From: Planktothrix sp. PCC 11201
Lineage (GTDB): Bacteria > Cyanobacteriota > Cyanobacteriia > Cyanobacteriales > Microcoleaceae
Assembly (NCBI RefSeq): GCF_900009135.1
Contig: NZ_LT797710.1
Coordinates: 289,559-353,558, forward strand
Length of the DNA stretch: 64,000 nucleotides
Direction of reading: 5' to 3'
Under the pieces are notes generated by a model, which saw only the letters and a program-made list of their open reading frames with translations, was not told the origin of the DNA and searched no databases. This document shows positions 52,624-62,446 of this stretch, piece by piece. The position numbers and the translations under genes are program-made. The stretch's first letter is position 1; each line of letters starts with the position of its first letter.

Positions 52624-53082
52624 TTAGCGATCACGACGAGGGCTTTGATGGCGTTCTTGCATCAAATTAGCCAGTTGAGTGCGTTGTTCTGCGGTTAAAA
52701 TTTCTCGGGTTTTTAACATTATATTAAACTGAATGTCTCCCATCTGTTGTTTTAATGCCATAAACTGATTATGTTTTAGGCGAAGTTCGCTTTCCGGTGC
52801 ATTTTTAGCCATTAACTCATTTAATTCTTGCTGAAGTTGACGCATTTGTTGTTGTTGTTGGCGGATTTGTCCCTGATATTCCTGGCGAATTCCTTGAATT
52901 TTCTGTTGTTGTTCCGGGGTTAAATTCAGTGAACTGAACATTTTATCTGAACGGTCATTCATTTGGGGTTGATTCGGTGCAGCTTGGGCAATTGATTCCG
53001 CCATAACTGGAGTTGAACTCGTGAACAGAGCCGCCATAGACAGTCCAAATATTGCTACAATAGCCCGGTAAGTTAGCCGCAT
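52624..53082 (-). CDS. Spy/CpxP-like periplasmic protein
   Basis: 152 residues. An N-terminal signal peptide (AIVAIFGLSMAALFTSSTPV, cleavage near AESIAQA) is followed by a helical domain with LNLTPEQQQKIQGIRQEY and ILTAEQRTQLANLM, the LTxxQ motifs of Spy/CpxP proteins. The middle is very rich in Gln (QIRQQQQQMRQLQQELN). Such proteins act as ATP-independent chaperones or stress sensors in the periplasm. A transporter or sensor partner is not adjacent. Confidence 0.87.
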   Translation of the reverse strand: MRLTYRAIVAIFGLSMAALFTSSTPVMAESIAQAAPNQPQMNDRSDKMFSSLNLTPEQQQKIQGIRQEYQGQIRQQQQQMRQLQQELNELMAKNAPESELRLKHNQFMALKQQMGDIQFNIMLKTREILTAEQRTQLANLMQERHQSPRRDR

Positions 53083-53188
53083 AAATTTACCTCAGAAACA
53101 GTTATCTTTGATTGTAATAGGTTCTTTCGGTATTGACCAACTTCCGGCAAAAAAGTTCAATCTCCAGCTAGAGATTACTAACTAAACC

Positions 53189-54538
53189 TTAGCCAATAGT
53201 TAAAAGATAAGCTTCATGCAGTTGGATATTAGGAATAGTTAACCGGACTAACTGTTGATTATTTACGGTAATATTCTCCTGTCGGACTGTAGCTAATTCC
53301 TTGATCACTTGTTCTCCAGAATCAGGAATCTTTTGGACTTTGACGGTGGAATTTCCCGTGGAATTCGGTAAATTTTTCAGAATTAAGGTGACTCCCGCCG
53401 TTGGTGTAGAAAAGGCTTGTTCAAAATAACCGAATAGAATTTGAGCCTTTCCTTCCCGATTGGCACGACTGGCTAAGGCAACAATTTTAGGGTTACTAGA
53501 CTGACTGGCAACCCGGGAATTAAACCCATCTGTGTAGGCTTTATAAACCCACCACACGGCTCTGGGTAAGGATTGATCGGGGGTAACTAAACCATCTAAA
53601 CTATTATTAAAGCAATTATTAGTTCCACTTCCTTTATTAATTGGATCCCAACAGGCTCTAACCGCACCATCGGGCCGTCCTAATTCGGTGTAATACAAAA
53701 AGCCTAAATTTTCCGCCGGACGATATTGAGCCGTAGGGCCGATAATTTCGTTGACATAAATTTTCTGAATTTTTAAACTTTGGTAGTTGGGATTTTGTTG
53801 GAAACTCCGACGGGCATTATTAATCCTAGCCGTAATTGAGGTAATATCTTGATCATTGAGTTCATGCCAAGATAAAAAATTAACTTCTAAATTATTAGCT
53901 TTAGAATAATTTAAAAATGCGGTGAAAAAGTTTTGATCATATTGGGCAAGACTCGGGCCACCAATTATCACATTTGGGCCTAATTCTTGACGTAATACTT
54001 GATAGGCTCGTTTATAGGTTTCAAAAAACTGTTCTCGGGTGCCTTTCCAAAAGGGATCTTTTAAGTCGGGTTCGTTCCAAATATCCCATAATATGACTTT
54101 ATCTTTATGCTGGCGGGCGATTTGTCGGACGTGTTCTTCCCATTTGGCATAATTATCATAGGGCCATCCCCTGGGGGAGCCATAGCCCCAGGTATCACTT
54201 AAAATCAGTTGAAATTGAGCCCCAAGTCCAATCACTCGCGGATACAAGTCCAGTTGGGATGTCCGCCACAGTTTAGGTTCTAGGGGTTTAATCATAGTAT
54301 CGGGAGGTTGCGTGGCATTTTTCCCATACAAAAAGCCACTGACGGAACTCAAGCCAGTTCTTTGAGCGGCAAAATCAATCGTAATATCGTTTTGTTGTTG
54401 TCCTAAAACTTGAAATTGTCCGACCCCTAAAATACTGAATAAGGTAATTAAACCGACAAAAATAGGGATAAATTTTTTCAGTTTGAATTGAGATTCTTTG
54501 AATCTTAGATGCACCGAATTTAATAGATTTAATGTCAT
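53189..54538 (-). CDS. GH39-like clan GH-A glycosidase, membrane-anchored
   Basis: 449 residues. One N-terminal hydrophobic segment (FIPIFVGLITLFSILGVGQF) anchors or exports it. The TIM-barrel has WDIWNEPDLKDPFWKG near 150, the acid/base Glu of clan GH-A, and KIYVNEIIGPTAQY near 262, which would hold the nucleophile Glu. LSWHELNDQD near 225 is another typical strand. A C-terminal beta-sandwich follows. The best resemblance is family GH39 (xylosidase/iduronidase-like, also the PslG glycosidase of biofilm systems), so it may trim the exported glycan. Substrate unknown. Confidence 0.8.
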   Translation of the reverse strand: MTLNLLNSVHLRFKESQFKLKKFIPIFVGLITLFSILGVGQFQVLGQQQNDITIDFAAQRTGLSSVSGFLYGKNATQPPDTMIKPLEPKLWRTSQLDLYPRVIGLGAQFQLILSDTWGYGSPRGWPYDNYAKWEEHVRQIARQHKDKVILWDIWNEPDLKDPFWKGTREQFFETYKRAYQVLRQELGPNVIIGGPSLAQYDQNFFTAFLNYSKANNLEVNFLSWHELNDQDITSITARINNARRSFQQNPNYQSLKIQKIYVNEIIGPTAQYRPAENLGFLYYTELGRPDGAVRACWDPINKGSGTNNCFNNSLDGLVTPDQSLPRAVWWVYKAYTDGFNSRVASQSSNPKIVALASRANREGKAQILFGYFEQAFSTPTAGVTLILKNLPNSTGNSTVKVQKIPDSGEQVIKELATVRQENITVNNQQLVRLTIPNIQLHEAYLLTIG

Positions 54539-54567
54539 AATATCATAATAAATTTGTTAACGATAAT

Positions 54568-54630
54568 GTACGGGCGGGTTCACCCAGATTTAAGTAATTA
54601 CCAAATATCTAACAGAACCCGCCCCTACAA
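54568..54630. repeat. Inverted repeat of the GTAGGGG...CCCCTAC class
   Basis: Arms TGTACGGGCGGGTTC (54568-54582) and its complement at 54616-54630 match at 14 of 15 positions around a 33-base centre, between the GH39-like gene start and the clpX stop. The end CCCCTACA matches the elements at 25354 and 30694. Confidence 0.65.
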
Positions 54631-54634
54631 ATGA

Positions 54635-55984
54635 TTATGCTGATTCGGGTTTGGGTAAGGAAGATGGATGTAATAGTAATTCTGCTGTGGAGCGTTTTTC
54701 TACCATTTCTCGCGTGACCCGACAGCGTTTGACATCCTTACGCGAGGGAATTTCATACATGACATCTAACATTAATTCCTCTACAATTCCCCGTAATGCT
54801 CGGGCTCCGGTTTTGCGACGATAGGCTTCTTGAGCGATCGCTTGAATCGCATCTTCATCAAATTCTAACTGAACATTATCCATCCGCAATAGTTTTTGAT
54901 ATTGTTTGACCAAAGCATTGCGAGGTTCCGTTAAAATAGCCACTAAGGTCGCTTCATCTAAGGGTTCTAAGACCGCTATCATCGGAATCCGACCGATCAA
55001 TTCAGGAATTAGACCAAATTTGACCAAATCATCGGGTTCCATGTGTTTGAGGGCATCAACGGTGCGTTTATCTTTCGGTTGACTGTCTCCCTGTTGGACA
55101 AATCCCATGGACTTTTTGCCCGTCCTCTGCTCCACCAATTTATCTAAGCCCACAAAGGCCCCCCCACAGACAAACAGAATATTACTAGTATCAATTTGAA
55201 TACAATCTTGATAGGGATGTTTGCGTCCGCCCTGGGGGGGAACATTAGCAACGGTTCCCTCTAACATTTTTAATAAAGCCTGTTGTACCCCTTCCCCCGA
55301 TACATCCCGGGTAATGGAGGGATTTTCACTTTTGCGGGCAATTTTATCAATTTCATCAATATAAACAATGCCCCGTTGGGCTTCTTCCACATCAAAATCA
55401 GCAACCTGTAATAACCGCAGCAGAATATTTTCCACATCCTCCCCGACATAACCGGCTTCCGTGAGGGTCGTGGCGTCAGCCACCGCAAAGGGAACCTCTA
55501 ACATTTTAGCTAAGGTTTCCGCCAAGAGGGTTTTCCCGCATCCAGTCGGGCCAATCAACAGAATATTAGATTTTTGTAACTCAACATTACTATCTTCGGC
55601 GGGTCGTCCGGTGGTTTTTGTTTGGAGAAACCCTAACCGTTTGTAATGGTTATAAACTGCGACCGAGAGCACCTTTTTCGCCTCATCTTGGCCAATAACG
55701 TGCAAGTCCAGATAGGATTTAATTTCTCTAGGTTTAGGAATTTGATTTAAACCCACTCGTCCAGTCCGTTGTCGCCGTTGTGGGGGTTGGGGAAGCTGGG
55801 GACGAGGGGAAGTGGGGGGAGTCGTGGCCGAACTACTGTCGAATAACTCCTCATCTAAAATTTCATTACACAGTTCCACACATTCATCACAGATATAGAC
55901 ACCTGGGCCTGCAATCAATTTGCGAACTTGCTCCTGGGACTTACCACAGAAAGAACATTTCAGATGGGAGTCGTACTTGGACAT
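54635..55984 (-). CDS. clpX: ATP-dependent Clp protease ATP-binding subunit ClpX
   Basis: 449-residue AAA+ unfoldase that feeds substrates to ClpP. The N-terminal C4 zinc finger ([21 protein letters not shown]), Walker [15 protein letters not shown], Walker [13 protein letters not shown], the pore loop region ([17 protein letters not shown]) and the IGF-type loop are all present. The Pro-rich linker after the zinc domain ([15 protein letters not shown]) is longer than in E. coli. It starts 12 bases after the clpP stop, in an operon. Confidence 0.98.
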   Translation of the reverse strand: MSKYDSHLKCSFCGKSQEQVRKLIAGPGVYICDECVELCNEILDEELFDSSSATTPPTSPRPQLPQPPQRRQRTGRVGLNQIPKPREIKSYLDLHVIGQDEAKKVLSVAVYNHYKRLGFLQTKTTGRPAEDSNVELQKSNILLIGPTGCGKTLLAETLAKMLEVPFAVADATTLTEAGYVGEDVENILLRLLQVADFDVEEAQRGIVYIDEIDKIARKSENPSITRDVSGEGVQQALLKMLEGTVANVPPQGGRKHPYQDCIQIDTSNILFVCGGAFVGLDKLVEQRTGKKSMGFVQQGDSQPKDKRTVDALKHMEPDDLVKFGLIPELIGRIPMIAVLEPLDEATLVAILTEPRNALVKQYQKLLRMDNVQLEFDEDAIQAIAQEAYRRKTGARALRGIVEELMLDVMYEIPSRKDVKRCRVTREMVEKRSTAELLLHPSSLPKPESA

Positions 55985-55996
55985 ATTTACCTCATC

Positions 55997-56704
55997 TTAA
56001 GTTACGGGAACGGACTCTCCGGGAATCGGAAGATTTTGGGTGCGGTCGATCACCTTATCTATTAGACCATATTCTTTGGCGTCTTCTGCGGACATATAGA
56101 AGTCGCGTTCGGTATCTTCCTCAATTCGTTCGATGGGTTGACCAGTGTGTTCCGCCAATAACTCATTCAGTACCCGTTTATGATAGAGGATTTCTTTGGC
56201 TTGGATTTCAATATCAACGGCCTGTCCCTGGGCGCCGCCGAGGGGTTGGTGAATCATAATTCGGGAACTGGGTAAAGACATCCGTTTTCCCGGGGTGCCG
56301 GCGGCCAATAAAAAAGCCCCCATACTAGCGGCCATTCCATAACAGATGGTGACAACATCCGGGCGAATTTGCTGCATGGTGTCCAGAATCGCCATGCCTG
56401 CGGTCACAGACCCCCCCGGAGAATTAATGTAGATTTGGATATCCTTTTCCGGGTCTTCGGCTTCTAGGAACAACAGTTGGGCACTCAGGGCATTAGCCAC
56501 ATCATCATCAATCGGAGTTCCCAGGAAAATAATCCGTTCTCTCAACAGACGGGAGTAGAGGTCAAAGGCCCGTTCCCCCATGCCTGACTGCTCAATCACA
56601 ATCGGTACAATATTACTCGGAGACCAGGTTTCAATCCGGCTATCGCTTGTGACCTCAAAATGGGAATAGTTATCGATTCGGTATCCGAAAGACTGGGAAA
56701 ACAT
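55997..56704 (-). CDS. clpP: ATP-dependent Clp protease proteolytic subunit ClpP
   Basis: About 235-residue serine peptidase. The catalytic Ser is in [15 protein letters not shown] and the His in [14 protein letters not shown]; the Asp lies in the [15 protein letters not shown] region. The N-terminus before the core ([18 protein letters not shown]) is longer than usual. I use ATG 56704 (a second ATG sits at 56707) because GAGGTG precedes it; upstream frames to 56791 lack a ribosome site. The gene forms an operon with clpX; tig is not next to it. Confidence 0.95.
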   Translation of the reverse strand: MFSQSFGYRIDNYSHFEVTSDSRIETWSPSNIVPIVIEQSGMGERAFDLYSRLLRERIIFLGTPIDDDVANALSAQLLFLEAEDPEKDIQIYINSPGGSVTAGMAILDTMQQIRPDVVTICYGMAASMGAFLLAAGTPGKRMSLPSSRIMIHQPLGGAQGQAVDIEIQAKEILYHKRVLNELLAEHTGQPIERIEEDTERDFYMSAEDAKEYGLIDKVIDRTQNLPIPGESVPVT

Positions 56705-57046
56705 CATAAACACCTCATAGAACAGTGGAATCAGAACCGGGGAGGAAACGTAACGATAGGACAGTTCAAAACCCCAAACTCCCAACCCCAACCCAAGATT
56801 ATAAAAGAATTCGAGAGGAACGGCAAATTGATGTGATCAAAAATACATTAGTCCCTATTCTCAATTCGTAATTCGTAATTCGTAATTCGTAATTCCCTAT
56901 TCCCTCTAACCTATTCCCACCAATCTTGAGAAACCTATATCTAACTTCAAAAATTCTTCAAATTTGTTTGCTAGGTTATAAGAATACTAGATATAAACCC
57001 AGGGCTTTATGTCCAACTTTTAAGCTAACTCAAGCAAAATTAAGCT
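56705..57046. other. Intergenic region upstream of clpP and hsp20
   Basis: 342 bases. It holds the divergent promoters of clpP and the Hsp20-type gene and a short tandem repeat (56863-56895). No CIRCE inverted repeat was found. Nothing else is recognised. Confidence 0.5.
56863..56895 (+). repeat. AATTCGT heptamer array, 4.7 copies
   Basis: Four perfect units of AATTCGT plus a partial copy, followed by CCTATTCCCTC. It is a small STRR of the same 7-base period as the large array, with a different unit. Confidence 0.9.
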
Positions 57047-57553
57047 ATGATTTTCGAGAATTTGAACCCTTGGAAATTTCTGAACAATTTGTATCAACGG
57101 ATGCAAGTTATTAAAGATCAATCCATCTCTAATGATCCCCCCTTAACCCTATGGGTGGCTCAGGAGGGGATCACACCGATTCGGGATGTGCAAATGCAAG
57201 AAACCTCGAATCATATTGTTTTAAAAGTCTCCATTCCTAGTCTAAAACCAGAGAATCTGGAAATTCGTGTGACCTCAGAAACCGTGTTTTTATCTGGGGA
57301 AAAAATTGAACAGGTACAGGTGCTAGGGTACTGTGATTTTACCTATCCCTCCCAACAATTTCAATGTTTGATTCCCCTACCCCATTGTGTCCATCCTGAA
57401 ACCGTAACGGCAGAATTAGATCAAAATCTATTACTGCTGAAATTGCCTAAAGAAAAAACCATTTCCCCTCGAACCCAGGGAATTATTGTCCGGTGTGCGT
57501 CCGATTTGCAGCCTCTATCCGAAGCCTGGGAAGTTAACTCTAAAAATTCGTAA
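57047..57553 (+). CDS. Hsp20/alpha-crystallin small heat-shock protein
   Basis: 168 residues. The alpha-crystallin domain runs from about 55 to 145, with VQMQETSNHIVLKVSIPSL, the ENLEIRVTSETVFLSGEK strand pair and the LIPLPHCVHPETVTAELDQN segment, ending LLLLKLPK. The IXI motif at the C-terminus is weak (RTQGIIVR). ATP-independent chaperone; presumably heat-responsive, though no regulatory element was identified. The start is ATG 57047. Confidence 0.87.
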   Translation: MIFENLNPWKFLNNLYQRMQVIKDQSISNDPPLTLWVAQEGITPIRDVQMQETSNHIVLKVSIPSLKPENLEIRVTSETVFLSGEKIEQVQVLGYCDFTYPSQQFQCLIPLPHCVHPETVTAELDQNLLLLKLPKEKTISPRTQGIIVRCASDLQPLSEAWEVNSKNS

Positions 57554-57704
57554 ATTTTTGTATTTAAAGGGTTACCAGTTAGTGACCAAGGGGGTAACCT
57601 ATCCACATAAACCTCTGCTACTGCCATTTGCTCTTACTACCGTTAGTCAAAAGTTATCTTTTTGTTAAAGTTAATGTCTTGAACCCAGAAAAGTTGCCAC
57701 GACC

Positions 57705-58031
57705 ATGGATAATCAAAAGGACTTGAAACCCGGTGAACCTAAACTTTGGGAATTGCGTTTGTATGTTGCTGGACAAACCCCTAAAGCTATCACAGCATTT
57801 ATAAACTTGAAAAAAGTTTGTGAACAGTATCTTCAGGGTCAATATCAGATTGAAGTCATTGATTTGTTAAATGACCCCCGACTCGCCGAGCAAGATCACA
57901 TTTTCGCCCTTCCCACCTTGGTTCGTAAAATTCCCCGCCCCCTAAAACAAATTATTGGGGACTTGTCCAATCCCGAAAGAATTCTGGTGGGGCTAGAATT
58001 GTGGAAAGGAGAGGGTTGGAAAAATCCCTGA
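57705..58031 (+). CDS. KaiB-family protein, first of a tandem pair
   Basis: 108 residues, thioredoxin-like KaiB fold. It has [16 protein letters not shown], the cis-Pro-type [14 protein letters not shown] and the [17 protein letters not shown] block, which match the clock protein KaiB closely; the GDLS loop is the part that governs its fold switching. About 30 extra N-terminal residues are absent from or different to canonical KaiB. No kaiA or kaiC is in the window, so it is a paralogue or an orphan. It lies 26 bases before the second copy and is in one operon with a diguanylate cyclase. Confidence 0.92.
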   Translation: MDNQKDLKPGEPKLWELRLYVAGQTPKAITAFINLKKVCEQYLQGQYQIEVIDLLNDPRLAEQDHIFALPTLVRKIPRPLKQIIGDLSNPERILVGLELWKGEGWKNP

Positions 58032-58057
58032 TTTAAAACAAGAGGAGAAGTTGTTTT

Positions 58058-58381
58058 ATGAAATCTTATTTCCCGGCCCCCAAAGAGGACTTGCAGTCGA
58101 CGGCGAAGGAAGGTTATTATTGTTTCCGTCTGTACATCGCTGGAACCAATCTTAAATCAATTCTAGCGTTGAAAACCATCAAGTACATTTGTGAAACCTA
58201 CTTAAAAGGCAATTACAATTTAGAAGTAATTGACGTGTACCAACAACCCGAACTCACGGAAGGACAAAAAATCGTCGCTGTCCCCACCTTAATTCGGATT
58301 CTCCCCTTACCGTTACAGAGAATTATCGGGGATTTATCTCAAACTGATAAAATCCTGATGGCTTTGAATTTATCTTTTTGA
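58058..58381 (+). CDS. KaiB-family protein, second of a tandem pair
   Basis: 107 residues. It has FRLYIAGTNLKSILALKTIK, VPTLIRILPLPLQRIIGDL and LSQTDKILMALNL, again KaiB-type but clearly diverged from the first copy (different N-terminus with AKEGYYC, shorter C-terminus), so it is an old duplication rather than a recent one. AGAGGAGAAG precedes ATG 58058. Its stop overlaps the start region of the diguanylate cyclase, which argues for coupled expression. Confidence 0.92.
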   Translation: MKSYFPAPKEDLQSTAKEGYYCFRLYIAGTNLKSILALKTIKYICETYLKGNYNLEVIDVYQQPELTEGQKIVAVPTLIRILPLPLQRIIGDLSQTDKILMALNLSF

Positions 58382-58413
58382 AAAAATGTTATTTTGTCAA
58401 CGAACGGTTAACC

Positions 58414-61400
58414 ATGGTTAACTTAGAGCAATCAGAAGAACAATTAGAACAGGAAGTTGAAGATCTTCGTTACCAATTAGAAATTGCCAAAGAAACACTA
58501 CGAGCGATTGGCAATGGGGAAGTTGATGCTTTAGTAATTGCCGGGTTAGAGGGAGAACAGGTTTATACCCTGCAAGGGGCTGATTCTTCCTATCGAATGT
58601 TGGTGGAAGAAATGAAAGAGGGTGCCGCCACCATTACCACCGATAGTACATTACTGCTCTATTGTAATAAACGATTAGCGTCTCTAGTTAAAACCCCATT
58701 AAAAAATTTAATTGGGACGGATTTTAAGGAATTTATTTCTCCCTCGGATTTAACCTTATTTCAAGCCCTCTGTCAGAAGGCAAGTTTGGGTTCGGGAAAG
58801 GCTGAATTAACCTTAATTGCTCGGGATGGAACGGAAGTTCCGGTTTATCTTTCTATTAATATCCTGAACCAAAAAGGAGTGGAGGTCGGATGTTTAATTA
58901 TCACCGATTTATCAGAACAAAAACGAGATGAAGATATTGTTGCTCAAGAACGGTTAACTCGATTACTCTTAGAACAAGCAGCCGAGTCTATTATTGTTTG
59001 TGACTATCAGGGAAAAATTATTCGCGCCAGTCAGGAAGCTCAGAGAATTTTAGGGGCAAATTTACTGCTTTCCGATTTCGATGACCTAATTAAACTTGAA
59101 CTTTTACCGCCACAAAATGGTAGTCCCGCCTTGCGAAAAAAGGAGAAAAGTTCTAATTCTATTTTTTCCATTGCATCTGTGATTAATGGTCATCCCTATA
59201 AAGGACGGGAAGTTCTGTTTATTCGCAAAGATGGAGAAAAAATCAACTTTTTATTGAGTGCGAGTCCTTTGTCCACTCCCCATAGTGTTTTTAAAGGCTG
59301 TGTGGTGATTCTCACCAATATTACGGAGCGAAAATGGTCAGAGGAATCCTTAAAAAAAATTAATGAAGAACTAGAAATCAAGGTTTCTGAGCGGACGGCT
59401 GAGTTAGAATCTTTAAATAGTCGGTTAAAACAGGAATTAGCAGAACAAGCCCGAACTCAACAGATTTTACAGGATCAAGCTCAACTTTTAGACTTAGCTA
59501 ATGATGGCATTATTGCTATTGATTTGAATGATCATATCAACTATTGGAATCAGGGTGCAGAAAAACTATATGGCTATTCTAAATCAGAAGTCTTAGGAAA
59601 AAATTTAGTTAAATTGCTCAAAATTCAATCTCCTGAATCCTTAGAAAAAATTAAACAGGAAGTGCTAAAAAAAGGGAACTGGGAAGGGGAATTAATTCAA
59701 ATTGATCGAGAGGGAAATACGGTTATTATTCATAGTAGTTGGTCACTCAAGAAAGATAGCCAAGGAGATCCGATTGCCATTCTAAAAATTAATCGAGATA
59801 TTACCAAAGCTAAACAAGCCGAACAAGCTATTATCGATTCGGGTTTACGCTTGGCTGGGATTTTAGATATGGCTCAGGATGCGATTATTTCGATTAATGA
59901 GCAACAGGAAATTACTCTATTCAATCAAGGGGCAGAAAAAATATTTGGTTATACGGCAAATGAAATTTTGAAACAGCCTTTTAACTTATTAATTTCTGAA
60001 TTTTTATTTCACAACGATTGTCAATATAGTCCAGAATTATTACCTGACCACTGTCTAATTAAACACATTGGAGAATATCAGGAAGTGACGGGTCGCCGTA
60101 AAGATGGAACGGAATTTCCGGCTGAGGTTTCTATCTCTCAATTATCCTTAGAAGCCGGAAAAATTTTAACGGTTTTTATGCGAGATATTAGCGATCGCAA
60201 ACGGGTTGAAATTGCTATTCAAAAAGCCCAAGAAGACCTGGAAATTAAAGTTCAAGAACGGACAATGCAACTGGCAACTTCCAATGATGAATTAATCCGA
60301 GAAATTGCCGAGCGTAAACTTTTAGAAAATCAACTCCATGAAATCAATGAAGAACTTGAACAACGGGTAAAACAACGCACAAATGAATTAGCTAAAGCCA
60401 TTGATGACCTCAAACAAGAAGCCATTGAACGCCAAAAAACCACCCTAGCCCTACAGGAATCAGAAGCCCGATTTCGAGCGGCTATTGATGGTAGTTTAGA
60501 TGCGTTTTTTCTATTACAAAGCTATCGAGATGCCGAGGAAAAATTAACAAATTTTGTTTTGGTAGATATGAATTCTAAAGCCGAAGAACTACTTTCACAA
60601 AACAAAGATAATTTGTTAGGGAAAGGACTAAATGAAGTTTTTCTCAGAGAGGAAAATTTAACCTATTTTGAGCGATGTTTGCGAGCCTTTAGAACCCGTA
60701 AAGGCTTTGAGGAAGAATTAGAAATTTCCCACCCCAATATTAAAGCGAAATGGGTACAAATGCAAGTGGTTCCTCTGTCCGATGGGATTGCCATCACTTG
60801 TCGTGATATTACCGAACGCAAGCAAACTGAAGAAGCCGCCCAACAAGCCAATAAAAACCTCACACGCTGGGTAAATGATTTGGAACAACGCAACCGTGAA
60901 ACCTTGCTATTAGGTCAAATGAGTGAATTTTTACAGGCTTGTAATTCCACCGAAGAAGCCTATCAAGTAATTAATGATTTACTTAAACCCTTCTTCCCCC
61001 ATATTTCGGGGGGGTTATTTGTGGCGAGAAATTCTAAAAATCTAGTAGAAATGGTGGCAATTTGGGGAGATTTAAATGGCATTAGTGAGGCGGTTTTTTC
61101 CCCTCAAGATTGTTGGGCATTACGGCGAGGAAGATCCCATTTTGTTCCGGCTTCTACGAGTAATTTATTATGTAAACATATCCATCAAAAAAATTATCGT
61201 CAATATCAATTAAATTCCAATAGTTCTAGTAAAATCATTCTTAACTCCTCGACAAAAACCGAACCTCCCAGTCCTTATCCCGTGATGGTTGAACATCTTT
61301 GTGTACCCATGATTGCCCAAGGAGATGCCCTAGGATTATTGTGTTTAGCCTCCGAAGAATCGGGACAAATTTCGGGAGACCAACAACGGTTAGCAACGGC

Positions 61401-61980
61401 CGTGGCGGAACATATTGCTTTAGCCTTAGCTAACTTGAAATTACGAGAAGCCTTAGAATATCAAAGTATCCGAGATGGTTTGACCGGGTTATATAATCGT
61501 CGCTATTTAGAAGAATCCCTAGAACGAGAAATTAACCGCGCCCAACGTCAAAAGTTTAGCTTAGGGATTATTATGATTGATATTGATCATTTTAAACAGT
61601 ATAACGATACCTTTGGTCATGATGCCGGAGATATTGTCTTGCAACAACTGGGAAATATATTACAAAAAAATGTCCGGGGGTCAGATATTGCTTGTCGTTA
61701 TGGGGGTGAAGAATTTACCCTGATTTTACCAGAAATTTCTCTGGAACTTGTGAAAGAAAGGGCAGAACAAATTCGAGTTGAAGTGCAACAATTAAAGCCC
61801 AAACACCGGGATCAAGATTTAGGTCAAATTACCCTCTCTTTAGGCATTTCCATGTTCCCCAGTCAAGGTTTAACAGGGGAGTCGGTTGTGCGGGCAGCAG
61901 ACACGGCTTTATACCAAGCTAAAGAAGAAGGCAGAAACCGAGTCTGTGTTTTTGGCACCAATTTTGATCACTCTGCTTAA
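58414..61980 (+). CDS. Multi-PAS, GAF diguanylate cyclase (GGDEF)
   Basis: About 1188 residues, cytoplasmic, no transmembrane segments. Order: N-terminal coiled coil with the RAIGNGEVDALVI motif, five PAS domains (about 70-180, 195-320, 368-480, 490-620, 700-815 in the longer frame) linked by coiled coils (about 320-365 and 620-700), a GAF domain (about 850-1025), then GGDEF (1030-1190). The GGDEF starts SIRDGLTGLYNRRYLEES, has IDIDHFKQYNDTFGHDAG, and the active loop GGEEF at 1109. The I-site RGSD lies exactly five residues before it, so product inhibition is likely. Start at ATG 58414; a TTG at 58378 overlaps the KaiB stop. It should make cyclic di-GMP from signals sensed by PAS/GAF. Confidence 0.93.
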   Translation: MVNLEQSEEQLEQEVEDLRYQLEIAKETLRAIGNGEVDALVIAGLEGEQVYTLQGADSSYRMLVEEMKEGAATITTDSTLLLYCNKRLASLVKTPLKNLIGTDFKEFISPSDLTLFQALCQKASLGSGKAELTLIARDGTEVPVYLSINILNQKGVEVGCLIITDLSEQKRDEDIVAQERLTRLLLEQAAESIIVCDYQGKIIRASQEAQRILGANLLLSDFDDLIKLELLPPQNGSPALRKKEKSSNSIFSIASVINGHPYKGREVLFIRKDGEKINFLLSASPLSTPHSVFKGCVVILTNITERKWSEESLKKINEELEIKVSERTAELESLNSRLKQELAEQARTQQILQDQAQLLDLANDGIIAIDLNDHINYWNQGAEKLYGYSKSEVLGKNLVKLLKIQSPESLEKIKQEVLKKGNWEGELIQIDREGNTVIIHSSWSLKKDSQGDPIAILKINRDITKAKQAEQAIIDSGLRLAGILDMAQDAIISINEQQEITLFNQGAEKIFGYTANEILKQPFNLLISEFLFHNDCQYSPELLPDHCLIKHIGEYQEVTGRRKDGTEFPAEVSISQLSLEAGKILTVFMRDISDRKRVEIAIQKAQEDLEIKVQERTMQLATSNDELIREIAERKLLENQLHEINEELEQRVKQRTNELAKAIDDLKQEAIERQKTTLALQESEARFRAAIDGSLDAFFLLQSYRDAEEKLTNFVLVDMNSKAEELLSQNKDNLLGKGLNEVFLREENLTYFERCLRAFRTRKGFEEELEISHPNIKAKWVQMQVVPLSDGIAITCRDITERKQTEEAAQQANKNLTRWVNDLEQRNRETLLLGQMSEFLQACNSTEEAYQVINDLLKPFFPHISGGLFVARNSKNLVEMVAIWGDLNGISEAVFSPQDCWALRRGRSHFVPASTSNLLCKHIHQKNYRQYQLNSNSSSKIILNSSTKTEPPSPYPVMVEHLCVPMIAQGDALGLLCLASEESGQISGDQQRLATAVAEHIALALANLKLREALEYQSIRDGLTGLYNRRYLEESLEREINRAQRQKFSLGIIMIDIDHFKQYNDTFGHDAGDIVLQQLGNILQKNVRGSDIACRYGGEEFTLILPEISLELVKERAEQIRVEVQQLKPKHRDQDLGQITLSLGISMFPSQGLTGESVVRAADTALYQAKEEGRNRVCVFGTNFDHSA

Positions 61981-62162
61981 GTCCGTTTCCTATTCTTAAT
62001 GTATAGATTTATTACAGTTTTCGGAATTATTTTAATCTTCAAAACTTCTTCAAATTTGTTTTTTATTCTCAAATCATTATCTCAGTGTTACCGATAGAGT
62101 CTGCTCCCTATCCCAGAAGCTCATCGAAAGTTGCTAATTCATACGAGGTTTAATCAACTTAT

Positions 62163-62339
62163 ATGCCTACCTGTCCCTGCTGTGCATCGCCAATGCTCCA
62201 ACACGTTCGTAAAGGTCATCTGGTTTGGAGATGTCGCCACTGTTGGCAAGAAATGCCCGACTTGAGTTCAACCCAATCCTTGAGGCTTAACTATACCGTA
62301 TCCTTAGAAAGAAGAATTAAAGAATTAGCCCTAGCCTAA
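62163..62339 (+). CDS. Small zinc-ribbon protein
   Basis: 58-residue protein too short for many gene callers. MPTCPCCASPMLQHVRKGHL and VWRCRHCWQEMP give a CxxC...CxxC zinc ribbon. The last 20 residues form a basic helix (SLRLNYTVSLERRIKELALA). Similar tiny zinc-ribbon proteins are conserved in cyanobacteria, usually unnamed. It lies alone between the diguanylate cyclase and the phosphorylase gene. Confidence 0.75.
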   Translation: MPTCPCCASPMLQHVRKGHLVWRCRHCWQEMPDLSSTQSLRLNYTVSLERRIKELALA

Positions 62340-62446
62340 AAGGAATGATAGGATAATAGGTTAATTCTTGGCTAGATTTAACAGAATTAATACCCTGGGC
62401 TCTGAGGGTTTTCTGTTCCTAGCTAGTCCGGTGATCGGGGTAGGGG

